Made by a program: the position numbers and the translations under genes
The notes under the pieces: generated by a model
Told to the model about the DNA's origin: nothing
What the model saw: the letters and a program-made list of their open reading frames with translations, nothing else
Databases searched by the model: none
In this document: positions 1 to 6,742 of the stretch, piece after piece
Layout of the letters: each line of letters begins with the position of its first letter
Position numbering within the stretch: position 1 is the first letter of the stretch
Origin: Gammaproteobacteria bacterium
GTDB lineage: Bacteria > Pseudomonadota > Gammaproteobacteria > HK1
NCBI GenBank assembly: GCA_022822245.1
Contig: JAJECB010000376.1
Span: forward strand, 1 to 11,772
Length of the DNA stretch: 11,772 nucleotides
Direction: 5' to 3'

Positions 1-1
1 G

Positions 2-442
2 ATCGAGGCGGTTCCGGCCGGGAACCGGCACGTCGCGAGCGGCTGCATCCGGGTCGCGGGCGAGGACATGGCCGAGCGCCTGCGCAGGATCGTCGAAGGC
101 CTTCGCGACGTCTCGGAGCGATATGCACCGAGCGAGCTCGCAATCGAAAGGGTCTTCGTCGCCCGCAACGCGGAGTCGGCCCTCAAGCTCGGACAGGCGC
201 GGGGCGCCGCCCTGGTGGCGGTCCCCCACCTCCCCGTCTTCGAGTACGCGGCGACCCGGGTCAAGCAGGCAACGACGGGGAGCGGCAAGGCATCCAAAGC
301 CCAGGTGCAGCACATGGTGCGCGTGCTCCTCTCCCTTTCCGAGGTGCCCCGAACCGACGAGGCGGATGCCCTCGCCGTCGCCCTCTGCCACGCCCACAGC
401 CGGGATCTGTTGGCGCGGCTGCGGCCGGAGCCGCCCCCGTGA
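2..442 (+). CDS. ruvC: Crossover junction endodeoxyribonuclease RuvC, 5'-truncated by the window edge
   Basis: RuvC is the dimeric resolvase that nicks Holliday junctions held by RuvA and driven by RuvB. The frame is open from base 2, so about 27-30 N-terminal residues, including the first catalytic Asp, lie outside the window. The 146 visible residues include the family segment ARNAESALKLGQARGAA, the catalytic Glu in AIERVF (codon at 146-148), the VFEYAATRVKQATTG stretch, and the final Asp pair in RTDEADALAVALCHAH, which matches E. coli D138/D141. An internal ATG at 68 is not the start, because family-like sequence (VASGCIRVAGED) precedes it. The stop overlaps the ruvA start as GTGA (439-442), which suggests translational coupling. 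The identification is by recalled family motifs and I consider it secure. Confidence 0.96.
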   Translation: MEAVPAGNRHVASGCIRVAGEDMAERLRRIVEGLRDVSERYAPSELAIERVFVARNAESALKLGQARGAALVAVPHLPVFEYAATRVKQATTGSGKASKAQVQHMVRVLLSLSEVPRTDEADALAVALCHAHSRDLLARLRPEPPP

Positions 443-1014
443 TCGGACGCCTGGAAGGGGTGCTGCGGGAGCGCCATCCGCCCCGGCTCCTGGTCGACGT
501 GGGCGGGGTGGGCTACGAGCTCGAGGCGCCGATGACCACGTTCTACTCCTTGCCGCCGGCGGGAGAGTCGGTCGTGCTGCACACCCACCTCGCGGTGCGT
601 GACGAGGTTCCGTGCCTCTACGGGTTCGCCCGCCGCGTCGAGCGGGACACGTTCCGCCGGCTGCTCAGGGTGAGCGGGGTCGGCGGCAAGGTGGCTCTCG
701 CCCTCCTCTCCGGCCTCGATGCCGACGGGCTCGCCCGCTGCGTGCAGGCGGGGGATGCGGTCGGCCTCGCGCGGGTGCCGGGCATCGGCAAGAAGACGGC
801 GGAGAGGCTCCTGTTCGAGCTGCGGGATCGGCTTCCCGGCGCGGCGGCCGGGGCGGTGGACGTGCCGGCGGAGCCCCTCGCCGAAGCCGTCGCCGCGCTC
901 GCCGCGCTCGGCTTCTCCGCGAACGAGGCGCAGCGAAGGGTCTCGGCGGTCGACGCGACCGGGCTCGACAGCGAGTCGATCGTTCGCGCGGCCCTCAAGG
1001 GGGTGGTGTCCTGA
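439..1014 (+). CDS. ruvA: Holliday junction branch-migration protein RuvA
   Basis: RuvA is the tetrameric junction-binding subunit that loads RuvB hexamers. The 191-residue product starts with the hallmark MIGRLEG at a GTG codon. The N-terminal OB-fold domain covers roughly residues 1-62 (VDVGGVGYELEAPM is typical). Two helix-hairpin-helix motifs follow: LLRVSGVGGKVALALLSGL and LARVPGIGKKTAERLLFEL. A variable acidic/Ala linker then leads to the C-terminal RuvB-contacting domain (EAVAALAALGFSANEAQRRV), about residues 148-191. The length is close to E. coli RuvA (203 aa), with a shorter linker. The GTG start overlaps the ruvC stop by 4 bp, and the stop is immediately followed by an overlapping ATG (TGATG at 1012-1016) that opens a mini-ORF. 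Confidence 0.97.
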   Translation: MIGRLEGVLRERHPPRLLVDVGGVGYELEAPMTTFYSLPPAGESVVLHTHLAVRDEVPCLYGFARRVERDTFRRLLRVSGVGGKVALALLSGLDADGLARCVQAGDAVGLARVPGIGKKTAERLLFELRDRLPGAAAGAVDVPAEPLAEAVAALAALGFSANEAQRRVSAVDATGLDSESIVRAALKGVVS

Positions 1015-1162
1015 TGGGCGGGCAGGCTCCACGGCCGCCGTCCACGGCGACGCGCCCCGTGGAGAGCGCGGGAGCGTGCCGCTCATGACGCCCTCGCCGG
1101 CCGCGCCCGACGAGCCGCGTCCGACGGGTCGGGGCGCCGATCCGCGGGCCGGTTCGGGATGA
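1012..1162 (+). other. ruvA-ruvB interval with two overlapping mini-ORFs (possible coupling relay)
   Basis: The 144-bp gap between ruvA and ruvB is filled by two short frames joined by stop/start overlaps. TGATG at 1012-1016 opens a 24-codon frame (1014-1088, beginning [10 protein letters not shown]). ATGA at 1085-1088 ends it and opens a 25-codon frame (1085-1162, beginning [10 protein letters not shown]). ATGA at 1159-1162 ends that and is the ruvB start. I see no good Shine-Dalgarno sequence ahead of ruvB, so ribosomes could be handed along this chain. The mini-peptides are Pro/Ala/Arg-rich with no recognisable fold, so any role is probably in translation itself. The ruvA frame is also open from 1015 through to ruvB, because both genes share a frame. 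Chance is a real alternative in DNA this GC-rich. Confidence 0.3.
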
Positions 1163-2211
1163 ACGATCGTCTCATCGCGCCGCAGGCGGAAGCCGGCGAG
1201 GAGCTCGTCGAACGGCACATCCGCCCCCGCCGTCTCGACGAGTACATCGGCCAGCCCACGGTCCGCGAGCAGCTCGGTCTCTTCATCGAGGCGGCGCGCG
1301 CGCGCGGCGACGCCCTCGACCACGTGCTCATCTTCGGCCCCCCCGGCCTCGGCAAGACCACCCTCGCTCACGTCATCGCGCACGAGATGGGGGCGAGCCT
1401 TCGCCAGTCCTCGGGGCCGGTGATCGAGCGCGGGGGCGACCTCGCGGCCCTGCTGACCAATCTGGAGCCGCGGGACGTCCTCTTCATCGACGAGATCCAT
1501 CGCCTGAACCCGGCCGTCGAGGAGATCCTCTACCCGGCGATGGAGGACTGCCAGATCGACATCATGATCGGAGAGGGTCCCTCCGCACGGTCGCTCAAGC
1601 TCGACCTTCCGCCGTTCACCCTCGTTGGCGCCACCACCCGGGCGGGGCTGCTCACCTCGCCGCTTCGCGACCGTTTCGGGATCGTTCACCGCCTCGAGTT
1701 CTACCGTCCGGACGAGCTCGCCGCGATCGTCGCGCGCTCCGCGGGGATCCTGGGGGTGTCGATCGATGCGGGCGGAGCGGAAGAGCTCGCGCGCCGCTCC
1801 CGGGGCACCCCCCGGGTCGCGAACCGCCTGCTGCGCCGGGTGCGGGACTACGCCGAGGTCCGGTCCGACGGCCGGATCGTCTCGGAGGTGGCCGGCCGCG
1901 CGCTCGACATGCTGGAGGTGGACGCGACCGGTTTCGACGTGATGGACCGGAAGCTGCTGAGGCTCCTCATCGAGAAGTTCGACGGCGGGCCGGTCGGCGT
2001 CGAGAACCTCGCGGCCGCGCTGAGCGAGGAACGGGGGACCCTCGAAGAGATGGTCGAGCCGTACCTCATCCAGCAGGGTTACCTCATGCGCACGCCCCGG
2101 GGGAGGGTCGCGACGGGAGCCGCATGGCGGCATTTCGGCCTTGCCGCCCCCGCCACCCCCGATCTCTTCAGCGCGGAGCGTGCGCCGGCGGACGACCCGC
2201 GTCCGGACTGA
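1159..2211 (+). CDS. ruvB: Holliday junction branch-migration DNA helicase RuvB
   Basis: RuvB is the AAA+ hexameric motor that pumps DNA through the RuvA-junction complex. The 350-residue product carries Walker [10 protein letters not shown] (60-68), Walker B/DEIH (111-114), sensor 1 GATTRAG (157-163), the arginine-finger segment SPLRDRFG (167-174) and the sensor-2 region [12 protein letters not shown] (217-227). It ends with the winged-helix domain ([20 protein letters not shown] through [17 protein letters not shown]). The length is slightly above E. coli RuvB (336 aa), owing to a Pro/Asp-rich tail after about residue 328. The ATG at 1159 fits the family N-terminus but has no clear ribosome-binding site and overlaps a preceding mini-ORF stop. 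Transcription is presumably shared with ruvCA. Confidence 0.98.
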   Translation: MNDRLIAPQAEAGEELVERHIRPRRLDEYIGQPTVREQLGLFIEAARARGDALDHVLIFGPPGLGKTTLAHVIAHEMGASLRQSSGPVIERGGDLAALLTNLEPRDVLFIDEIHRLNPAVEEILYPAMEDCQIDIMIGEGPSARSLKLDLPPFTLVGATTRAGLLTSPLRDRFGIVHRLEFYRPDELAAIVARSAGILGVSIDAGGAEELARRSRGTPRVANRLLRRVRDYAEVRSDGRIVSEVAGRALDMLEVDATGFDVMDRKLLRLLIEKFDGGPVGVENLAAALSEERGTLEEMVEPYLIQQGYLMRTPRGRVATGAAWRHFGLAAPATPDLFSAERAPADDPRPD

Positions 2212-2283
2212 CTCTCGCCGCCGCGCCGCATCCGTCCCGGGTCCCGGGCGCCGGCGGCCGTCCCGTACCTGCGGTTCCGGGGT

Positions 2284-2318
2284 CGACGCCGGCCGCGGTG
2301 ACCCGCAGGCCGGCGACG
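2284..2318 (+). terminator. Strong GC hairpin 73 nt after ruvB
   Basis: Arms CGCCGGCC (2287-2294) and GGCCGGCG (2308-2315) are perfectly complementary. Inside them GCGG (2295-2298) pairs with CCGC (2303-2306) around a TGAC loop, leaving a single bulged A at 2307. Two more pairs flank an A/A mismatch outside the main stem. The stem is about 12-14 bp and almost entirely G-C. No T-run follows on either strand, so it is not a classic intrinsic terminator. It could mark a factor-dependent 3' end or protect the ruv transcript from exonucleases. The structure is seen in the sequence; the function is inferred. Confidence 0.35.
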
Positions 2319-2367
2319 GTGATCCGCTTCCCGTCGCCCGGCCCGACCGTGTAGGTCCTTGGGCTGG

Positions 2368-2376
2368 TGATACAAT
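2368..2376 (+). promoter_or_regulatory. Candidate extended -10 promoter for tolQRAB-pal-cpoB
   Basis: TGATACAAT is an extended -10 element (TG, one base, then TACAAT, five of six matches to TATAAT). It sits in the only AT-rich stretch of the interval. There is no good -35 at 17 bp spacing, which is tolerable for an extended -10 promoter. Transcription would start near 2383, within CGATTAAATCG (2381-2391), a small inverted repeat that could bind a regulator. AGGTCCT occurs at 2353-2359 and again at 2395-2401, on either side of the promoter. This would leave a leader of about 200 nt before tolQ. The call is from consensus matching only. Confidence 0.45.
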
Positions 2377-2522
2377 GACGCGATTAAATCGGGCAGGTCC
2401 TGTGCGGGAACATTCGATCACGAGAAGGACGGGCGAGCTCGTGATTGAGGCAGTCGTGCGGGTGGCCCGTATCGCCGCCGCCCGAGGGCGGTGGAACGGG
2501 TTTTCCCAACCCCTCATTCGCG

Positions 2523-2553
2523 GCTCGCGGCCGGATCCCGGATCTCCGCGAGC
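2523..2553 (+). promoter_or_regulatory. Leader hairpins upstream of tolQ
   Basis: GCTCGCGG (2523-2530) pairs perfectly with CCGCGAGC (2546-2553) around a 15-nt loop made of two tandem CCGGATC units and a T. The stem ends 34 nt before the tolQ ATG. A second small stem, CCGCCC/GGGCGG (2478-2491), lies upstream, followed by GGG-TTTT-CCC (2498-2507). Together they give the leader enough structure to affect tolQ translation or mRNA stability. No known riboswitch class is recognisable, and the function is a guess. Confidence 0.25.
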
Positions 2554-2587
2554 GGGCGCGGGCGGTTCGAGATAACGGATATTCGGG

Positions 2588-3259
2588 ATGGGGGTCGATC
2601 TCTCTCTGTTTCGGCTCGTGCTCGGCGCGAGCGTCGTCGTTCAAATCGTGATGCTTCTCCTCCTCGTCACCTCCGTGGTGTCGTGGGCGCTCATCTTTCG
2701 CAAGCGAGGGGTGCTCTCCCATGCGCGGCGGGATGCCGCCGACTTCGAAAGCCGATTCTGGTCCGGAACCGATCTCGTGTCGATGTACAACAGCATCAAC
2801 GGCGTGGGCGCAGACCCGGGCGGCATGGGCAGCATCTTTCGCGCCGGGTTCCGCGAATACGCCCGGCTCCGGCGTACCGGGATCGACCAGCGGGACGTGA
2901 TCTACGGCTCCGAACGAGCGATGCGGGTGGCGATGCGCCACGAGGTCGACGATCTGGAGAGCCACCTCTCCTTCCTTGCGACGGTCGGCTCCACGAGCCC
3001 CTACGTCGGCCTGTTCGGGACCGTCTGGGGCATCATGAATGCCTTCCTCGCCCTCGGCAACGTGGGGCAGGCGACCCTCGCGATGGTCGCGCCGGGCATC
3101 GCGGAAGCCCTGATCGCGACCGCGATGGGCCTCTTTGCAGCGATTCCGGCCGTCATTGCCTACAATCGCTACCTGAGCGACGTGGAATCGCTTTCCAATC
3201 GCTTCAGCACGTTCGTGGAGGAGTTCTCGACCATTCTCCAGCGCCAGCGGGTCGGCTGA
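2588..3259 (+). CDS. tolQ: Tol-Pal system proton-channel subunit TolQ
   Basis: TolQ is the inner-membrane MotA/ExbB-family subunit that with TolR forms the proton-driven motor energising TolA. The 223-residue product has three predicted membrane segments: about 15-37 (VVVQIVMLLLLVTSVVSWAL), 128-152 and 168-193. The conserved GSTSPYVGLFGTVWGIMNAF stretch and the VAPGIAEALIATAMGLFAAIPA segment form the channel-lining helices. A cytoplasmic loop lies between the first two helices. The ATG at 2588 fits the family N-terminus, but the upstream Shine-Dalgarno is weak. It is the first gene of the operon, behind a candidate promoter and a structured leader. Similarity to ExbB is expected, but the neighbours make TolQ the clear choice. 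Confidence 0.97.
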   Translation: MGVDLSLFRLVLGASVVVQIVMLLLLVTSVVSWALIFRKRGVLSHARRDAADFESRFWSGTDLVSMYNSINGVGADPGGMGSIFRAGFREYARLRRTGIDQRDVIYGSERAMRVAMRHEVDDLESHLSFLATVGSTSPYVGLFGTVWGIMNAFLALGNVGQATLAMVAPGIAEALIATAMGLFAAIPAVIAYNRYLSDVESLSNRFSTFVEEFSTILQRQRVG

Positions 3260-3280
3260 GCCGGAGCGGCGGGAGTCGGG

Positions 3281-3712
3281 ATGATGGCTTCGGATTCGCG
3301 CAGACGTCCGATGTCCGAGATCAACGTCGTGCCCTACATCGACGTGATGCTCGTGCTGCTGGTCATCTTCATGATCACCGCCCCCCTGCTCACCCAGGGC
3401 GTGAAGATCGATCTTCCCGATGCATCGGCCGAGGTCGTGGAGACGACCGATTCCGAACCGCTCATCGTCAGCGTGGACTCCGCCGGACGCTATTTCATCA
3501 ACTTCGGCGGAGACGAGACCGAACCGGTCGACGAGGAGACCCTGCTCAACCGCGCCGCGGCCCTTCTGCGGCACCGGCCCGGCATCCAGGTCCTCGTCAA
3601 GGGCGACCAGTCCGTCGAGTACGGGGCGGTGGTGGTCGCGATGGCGATTCTCAAGGACGCGGGGGCCCCCTCGGTCGGTCTGTTGACGGAGCAGCCCAGC
3701 CCGGACGGATGA
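3281..3712 (+). CDS. tolR: Tol-Pal system protein TolR
   Basis: TolR is the ExbD/MotB-like partner of TolQ: one membrane helix and a periplasmic domain thought to contact peptidoglycan. The 143-residue product has the signature MSEINVVPYIDVMLVLLVIF at about residues 11-30, with the essential proton-carrying Asp at 21 in the single helix (about 17-38). The periplasmic ExbD-like fold follows (VLVKGDQSVEYGAVVVAMAILKDAG). A GGGAG motif at 3271-3275 is placed for ATG at 3281 or the adjacent ATG at 3284. The gap after tolQ is 21 bp. The stop overlaps the tolA ATG as ATGA (3709-3712), consistent with coupled translation. Confidence 0.97.
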   Translation: MMASDSRRRPMSEINVVPYIDVMLVLLVIFMITAPLLTQGVKIDLPDASAEVVETTDSEPLIVSVDSAGRYFINFGGDETEPVDEETLLNRAAALLRHRPGIQVLVKGDQSVEYGAVVVAMAILKDAGAPSVGLLTEQPSPDG

Positions 3713-4791
3713 GAAGGGCCGTGCGCGAACTTTTCGATCAAGCCGGCCCCTACGTTCTCGCGATCCTCGTGCACGCCGCGGCCGCCGGGTTGCTCGTGCT
3801 TTCCGTCCAGTGGCCGGGAGCGAAGCGCTCGGCGATCGAGGTCGCCGACGCGGTCCAGGCCACGGTGGTGGATGAGAAACGGGTGCAGAAGGAGCTCGAG
3901 CGCATCCGCGAGCACGAGACGGCGAAACGCCGCGAGGAAGAGGAACGCGCCGAGGCTGCGCGGGAGCGGCGCGAGCACGAGGAGCGCCTGCGCGAGGAAG
4001 CGGAGGCGGCGCGGCTGGCCGAGGAGGAGCTTCGTCAGAAGGCCGAGAGGGAGCGGCTGGCCGAGGAGGACCGCCGCAAGGAGGCCGAAACGGATCGCCT
4101 GGCGGAGGAGCGGCGCCGGGTGGAGGCGAAGGCGGCGCGGCTGGCCGAGGAGGAGCTTCGTCAGAAGGCCGAGAGGGAGCGGCTGGCCGAGGAGGACCGC
4201 CGCAAGGAAGTCGAGATCGCGCGCCTGACCGAGGAGAAGCGCCGCGAGAAGGCCGAGGCCGAGCGGGTGGTCGAAGAGCGGCGCCGGGTGGAAGCGGCGG
4301 CGGCCGCCCGGCGGGCCGAGGAACGGCGCCGCAGGGAAGTCGAGAATGCCCGGCGGCGCCAGGAGCTGGCGTTGGCGCGGCGCAAGGCCGAGGAAGCGCG
4401 CCGGGCGAAGCAGGCGGAAGCCGATCGCCGAAAGCGGGAGGAGGAGCGGGCCCGCCGGGAGCGCATGGCTCGCGAGCAGCAGCGGCTGGAGCAGGAGCGA
4501 AAGGCCATTTTCGCGAAGGCGCTCGAGGAGTATATTGGCGCCATCCAGTCGAGCGTGGCCAGGAACTGGCGTCGTCCCACCGGCGTTCCGCCCGGGCTGA
4601 AGTGCACGGTAAACGTGGTGCAGGCCAACAACGGAAAGGTCCTTCGCGTGGAGATCACCCAGAGCAGCGGCAACGTCGCGTTCGACCGTTCCGTCGAGCA
4701 GGCGGTCCTCGCCGCTTCCCCGTTGCCGCCGCCGAGGCACAAGGCGGTGTTCGACCGCGAGATCATCTTTCTGTTCAACCCCAGGAGCTGA
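3709..4791 (+). CDS. tolA: Tol-Pal system envelope-spanning protein TolA
   Basis: TolA links the TolQR motor in the inner membrane to Pal at the outer membrane. The 360-residue product has one N-terminal membrane anchor (about 14-34, YVLAILVHAAAAGLLVLSV, including the His of the TolA/TonB-type helix). A long highly charged Glu/Arg/Ala coiled-coil follows (about 45-262), then the C-terminal globular domain (about 265-360: EEYIGAIQSSVARNWRRP, LKCTVNVVQANNGKVLRVEI, FDREIIFLFNP). The start is the ATG overlapping the tolR stop; a GTG at 3721 is possible but less likely. The length is below E. coli TolA (421 aa), mainly in the coil. The coil contains eight 14-residue units, listed separately. Confidence 0.96.
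   Translation: MRRAVRELFDQAGPYVLAILVHAAAAGLLVLSVQWPGAKRSAIEVADAVQATVVDEKRVQKELERIREHETAKRREEEERAEAARERREHEERLREEAEAARLAEEELRQKAERERLAEEDRRKEAETDRLAEERRRVEAKAARLAEEELRQKAERERLAEEDRRKEVEIARLTEEKRREKAEAERVVEERRRVEAAAAARRAEERRRREVENARRRQELALARRKAEEARRAKQAEADRRKREEERARRERMAREQQRLEQERKAIFAKALEEYIGAIQSSVARNWRRPTGVPPGLKCTVNVVQANNGKVLRVEITQSSGNVAFDRSVEQAVLAASPLPPPRHKAVFDREIIFLFNPRS
4009..4344 (+). repeat. Tandem 42-bp (14-residue) repeats in the tolA coiled coil
   Basis: Residues 101-212 of TolA fall into eight consecutive 14-residue units of pattern xRLAEExxRxxAxx, for example ARLAEEELRQKAER, ERLAEEDRRKEAET and DRLAEERRRVEAKA. Fourteen residues equal two heptads, so the coiled coil stays in register. 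Units 1-2 recur as units 4-5: 4004-4082 and 4130-4208 are identical over 79 bp, offset by 126 bp (three units). That identity at the DNA level indicates recent duplication or conversion. Later units have drifted. Copy number would alter the periplasmic reach of TolA in steps of 14 residues. Confidence 0.9.
4783..4787 (+). promoter_or_regulatory. Ribosome-binding site fixing the tolB GTG start
   Basis: AGGAG lies 6 nt before the GTG at 4794 and within the last codons of tolA. It decides the tolB start: upstream in-frame sequence belongs to the tolA reading region, and the GTG is followed directly by a signal peptide. Confidence 0.8.
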
Positions 4792-4793
4792 TT

Positions 4794-6122
4794 GTGCGAA
4801 AGCTGCAACGTTGGCTGCTCTTCCTCGTCGCGCTCTCCGCGGGGTGGTCCGTTCCGGCGTGGTCCGCGCTCCAGATCGAGATCACCCAGGGCCTCGAGAG
4901 CGCGACGCCCATCGCGGTGGCGCGGTTCGGGCGGTCCGGTTCGGGGCCCGCTCCACCGGAGTCGATCTCGACCATCATCGCCGCCGATCTCGCGCGGAGC
5001 GGGCGCTTCGCGCCGCTCCAGGAGCTGCCCCAGCACCCGGTGCGCAAGGAGGACGTGCGATGGTCGGACTGGCGGCGCCTCCGGGTCGGGAGCCTCGTCA
5101 TCGGGTCGATCGGCCAGACCCTGCGCGGTGGGGGCCGGGAGTACGAGGTCGAGTACCGGCTCTTCGACACCTTCAGCGTGTCCCGGCTCGCCGGCCAGCG
5201 CTTTTCGGGGGTGCGCCCCGATAGGTTGCGGTGGCTCGCGCACCAGATCAGCGACGAGATCTACTACGCCCTGACCGGAGAGAAGGGCGCGTTCGCGACC
5301 CGCATTGCGTACGTGACGGAGACCGCCGGACAGGAAGGCGAGGTCGCCTACGCGCTCAACGTGGCGGACAGCGACGGGGGCAATCCGGTCGTCCTTCGGA
5401 CCTCCCCGGACCCCATCATGTCGCCGGCCTGGTCTCCCGACGGGCGCTGGCTGGCCTACGTCTCCTTCGAAGGGGGGAGCAGCTCCCGGATCATTGTGCA
5501 GGAGCTCGCGACGGGCCTCCGCCGCGAGGTCACGGCCTTCCCCGGGATCAACGGAGCGCCCGCGTTCTCTCCGGACGGCCGGCGGCTCGCGCTCACCCTG
5601 TCGCGCGACGGCAGCCCCGACATCTACGTGCTGACTCTCGAGTCGAGGGAGCTGCGGCGCCTGACCAGCGGGCCGGGGATCGACACCGAGCCGGCCTGGT
5701 CCCCGGACGGGCGGACCCTCGTCTTCACGTCCAACCGGAGCGGAGGGCGGCCCCAGCTCTTCCGGATCTCCGCGGCGGGCGACGGCGCGCCCGAACGTCT
5801 CACGTTCGACGGCCGGTACAACGCGCGCGCGGCGTTCTCCCCGGACGGGTCCCGGCTCGCGTTCGTGCACGAGTCCGACGGCGAGTACCGGATCGCGGTC
5901 ATGGGGATCGGGGACGAGAAGATCGAGGTGCTCACGAACGGAAGGCTTGACGAGTCACCGACCTTCGCCCCCAACGGGCGGCTGATCCTCTACGCGACGA
6001 CCGAGCGCGGCCGGTCCGCGCTCGCGGCGGTCTCCATCGACGGCCGCTTCCGCCAGCGCCTGTCGATCGACGAAACCGGCGTCCGGGATCCGGCCTGGTC
6101 GCCGAGGCTGTCCCGGCGCTGA
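4794..6122 (+). CDS. tolB: Tol-Pal system periplasmic beta-propeller TolB
   Basis: TolB is the periplasmic protein that cycles between TolA and Pal, and its binding to Pal controls Pal's access to peptidoglycan. The 442-residue product starts at GTG with a signal peptide (MRKLQRWLLFLVALSAGWSV, cleavage near residues 24-25 after AWSA). The N-terminal alpha/beta domain covers about residues 26-160. The C-terminal six-bladed propeller is marked by repeated PD40/WD40-like motifs: SPAWSPDGRWLAYVS, APAFSPDGRRLALTL, EPAWSPDGRTLVFTS, RAAFSPDGSRLAFVH, SPTFAPNGRLILYAT and a terminal DPAWSPR. The length is close to E. coli TolB (430 aa). The gene begins 2 nt after the tolA stop. Confidence 0.97.
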   Translation: MRKLQRWLLFLVALSAGWSVPAWSALQIEITQGLESATPIAVARFGRSGSGPAPPESISTIIAADLARSGRFAPLQELPQHPVRKEDVRWSDWRRLRVGSLVIGSIGQTLRGGGREYEVEYRLFDTFSVSRLAGQRFSGVRPDRLRWLAHQISDEIYYALTGEKGAFATRIAYVTETAGQEGEVAYALNVADSDGGNPVVLRTSPDPIMSPAWSPDGRWLAYVSFEGGSSSRIIVQELATGLRREVTAFPGINGAPAFSPDGRRLALTLSRDGSPDIYVLTLESRELRRLTSGPGIDTEPAWSPDGRTLVFTSNRSGGRPQLFRISAAGDGAPERLTFDGRYNARAAFSPDGSRLAFVHESDGEYRIAVMGIGDEKIEVLTNGRLDESPTFAPNGRLILYATTERGRSALAAVSIDGRFRQRLSIDETGVRDPAWSPRLSRR

Positions 6123-6175
6123 TCCGGCCCGAGCGGACAACCGGCAAGTTCCCAGAAAACCACTCGGAGATGACG

Positions 6176-6742
6176 ATGGAAAGAGGCACGGCGCTCTTCG
6201 GTGCGATGGCGCTCGCGCTGATGGTTGGCTGCACCGGCGGGTCCACCGAGCAGGCGGAAGCTCCGCCCGTGGTGGAAGATCGGTCCGTTCCGGATGCCGG
6301 GCTCGCGGAAGGAACGTCGGACGAGTCCGGGGCGGAGGGCACGACCGGTACGCTCGCCGACGCGAGCGGCGTCGCGGGAAGTCCCCTGACGGACGTCGAC
6401 GGAGCGGAGCTCACCCTGGTCATCTACTTCGATTTCGACTCGAGCGAGGTGCACCCTGACGATCGCGTCGTCGTGGAGGCCCACGCGCAGCTTCTCGCCG
6501 CCCACCCCGATTCGGAGGTCGTCCTGGAAGGGCATGCCGACGAGCGTGGCTCACGGGAGTACAACGTCGCGCTCGGGGAGAGCCGCGCGAACGGAGTCCG
6601 CGACATGCTCCGGCTGCTCGGGGTGGCGGACCACCAGGTTCGCACGGTGAGCTTCGGCGAGGAACGACCGGCCGTGATGGGCCATGAAGAGGAGTCGTGG
6701 TCCCGCAATCGGCGTGTCGAGTTCGCCTACGTCACGCGCTGA
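6176..6742 (+). CDS. pal: Peptidoglycan-associated outer-membrane lipoprotein Pal
   Basis: Pal anchors the outer membrane to peptidoglycan and is the terminal partner of the Tol machine. GGAG at 6166-6169 sits 6 nt before the ATG at 6176 but directly abuts the ATG at 6170, so I place the start at 6176 (188 aa). A lipoprotein signal ends in LMVGC with the lipidated Cys at 19. Residue +2 is Thr, not Asp, which fits outer-membrane sorting. An acidic, Gly/Ala-rich linker (22-78) is followed by the OmpA-like domain (about 80-188) with IYFDFDSSEV, the motif EGHADERGSREYN and GESRANGVRDML carrying peptidoglycan-contact residues, and WSRNRRVEF. The stop overlaps the cpoB ATG (TGATG). Confidence 0.97.
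   Translation: MERGTALFGAMALALMVGCTGGSTEQAEAPPVVEDRSVPDAGLAEGTSDESGAEGTTGTLADASGVAGSPLTDVDGAELTLVIYFDFDSSEVHPDDRVVVEAHAQLLAAHPDSEVVLEGHADERGSREYNVALGESRANGVRDMLRLLGVADHQVRTVSFGEERPAVMGHEEESWSRNRRVEFAYVTR

Larger units (their letters stand above)
2212..2587. other. Gene-free interval between ruvB and tolQ
   Basis: These 376 bp contain no gene I can support. Many gammaproteobacteria have ybgC, an acyl-CoA thioesterase of the Tol-Pal cluster, in this position, but no YbgC-like sequence appears in any frame. The interval holds the GC hairpin at 2284-2318, an AT-rich island with a candidate promoter at 2368-2391, and a likely tolQ leader with hairpins near 2478-2491 and 2523-2553. A 67-codon open frame from the ATG at 2375 to 2575 begins inside the putative -10 box and has no ribosome-binding site, so I do not call it. 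Confidence 0.6.

Noticed and set aside
2230..2384. Minus-strand stretch reading TYTVGPGDGKRITVAGLRVT with G/C third positions, a possible gene remnant
   Set aside because: There is no start codon after the upstream stop, the plus strand shows the same third-position bias, and the region overlaps the GC hairpin, so a remnant cannot be distinguished from composition.
2375..2575. 67-codon frame upstream of tolQ that could be a leader peptide or a YbgC remnant
   Set aside because: Its ATG lies inside the putative -10 box, there is no ribosome-binding site, and no YbgC motif is present.
2384..3574. 396-codon minus-strand open frame opposite tolQ and tolR
   Set aside because: His/Arg/Glu-rich shadow of the tolQ-tolR genes; membrane-protein codons read backwards give such sequence.
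4161..5870. 569-codon minus-strand open frame opposite tolA and tolB
   Set aside because: It is the mirror of the tolA and tolB codon bias, with no recognisable domain and no ribosome-binding context.
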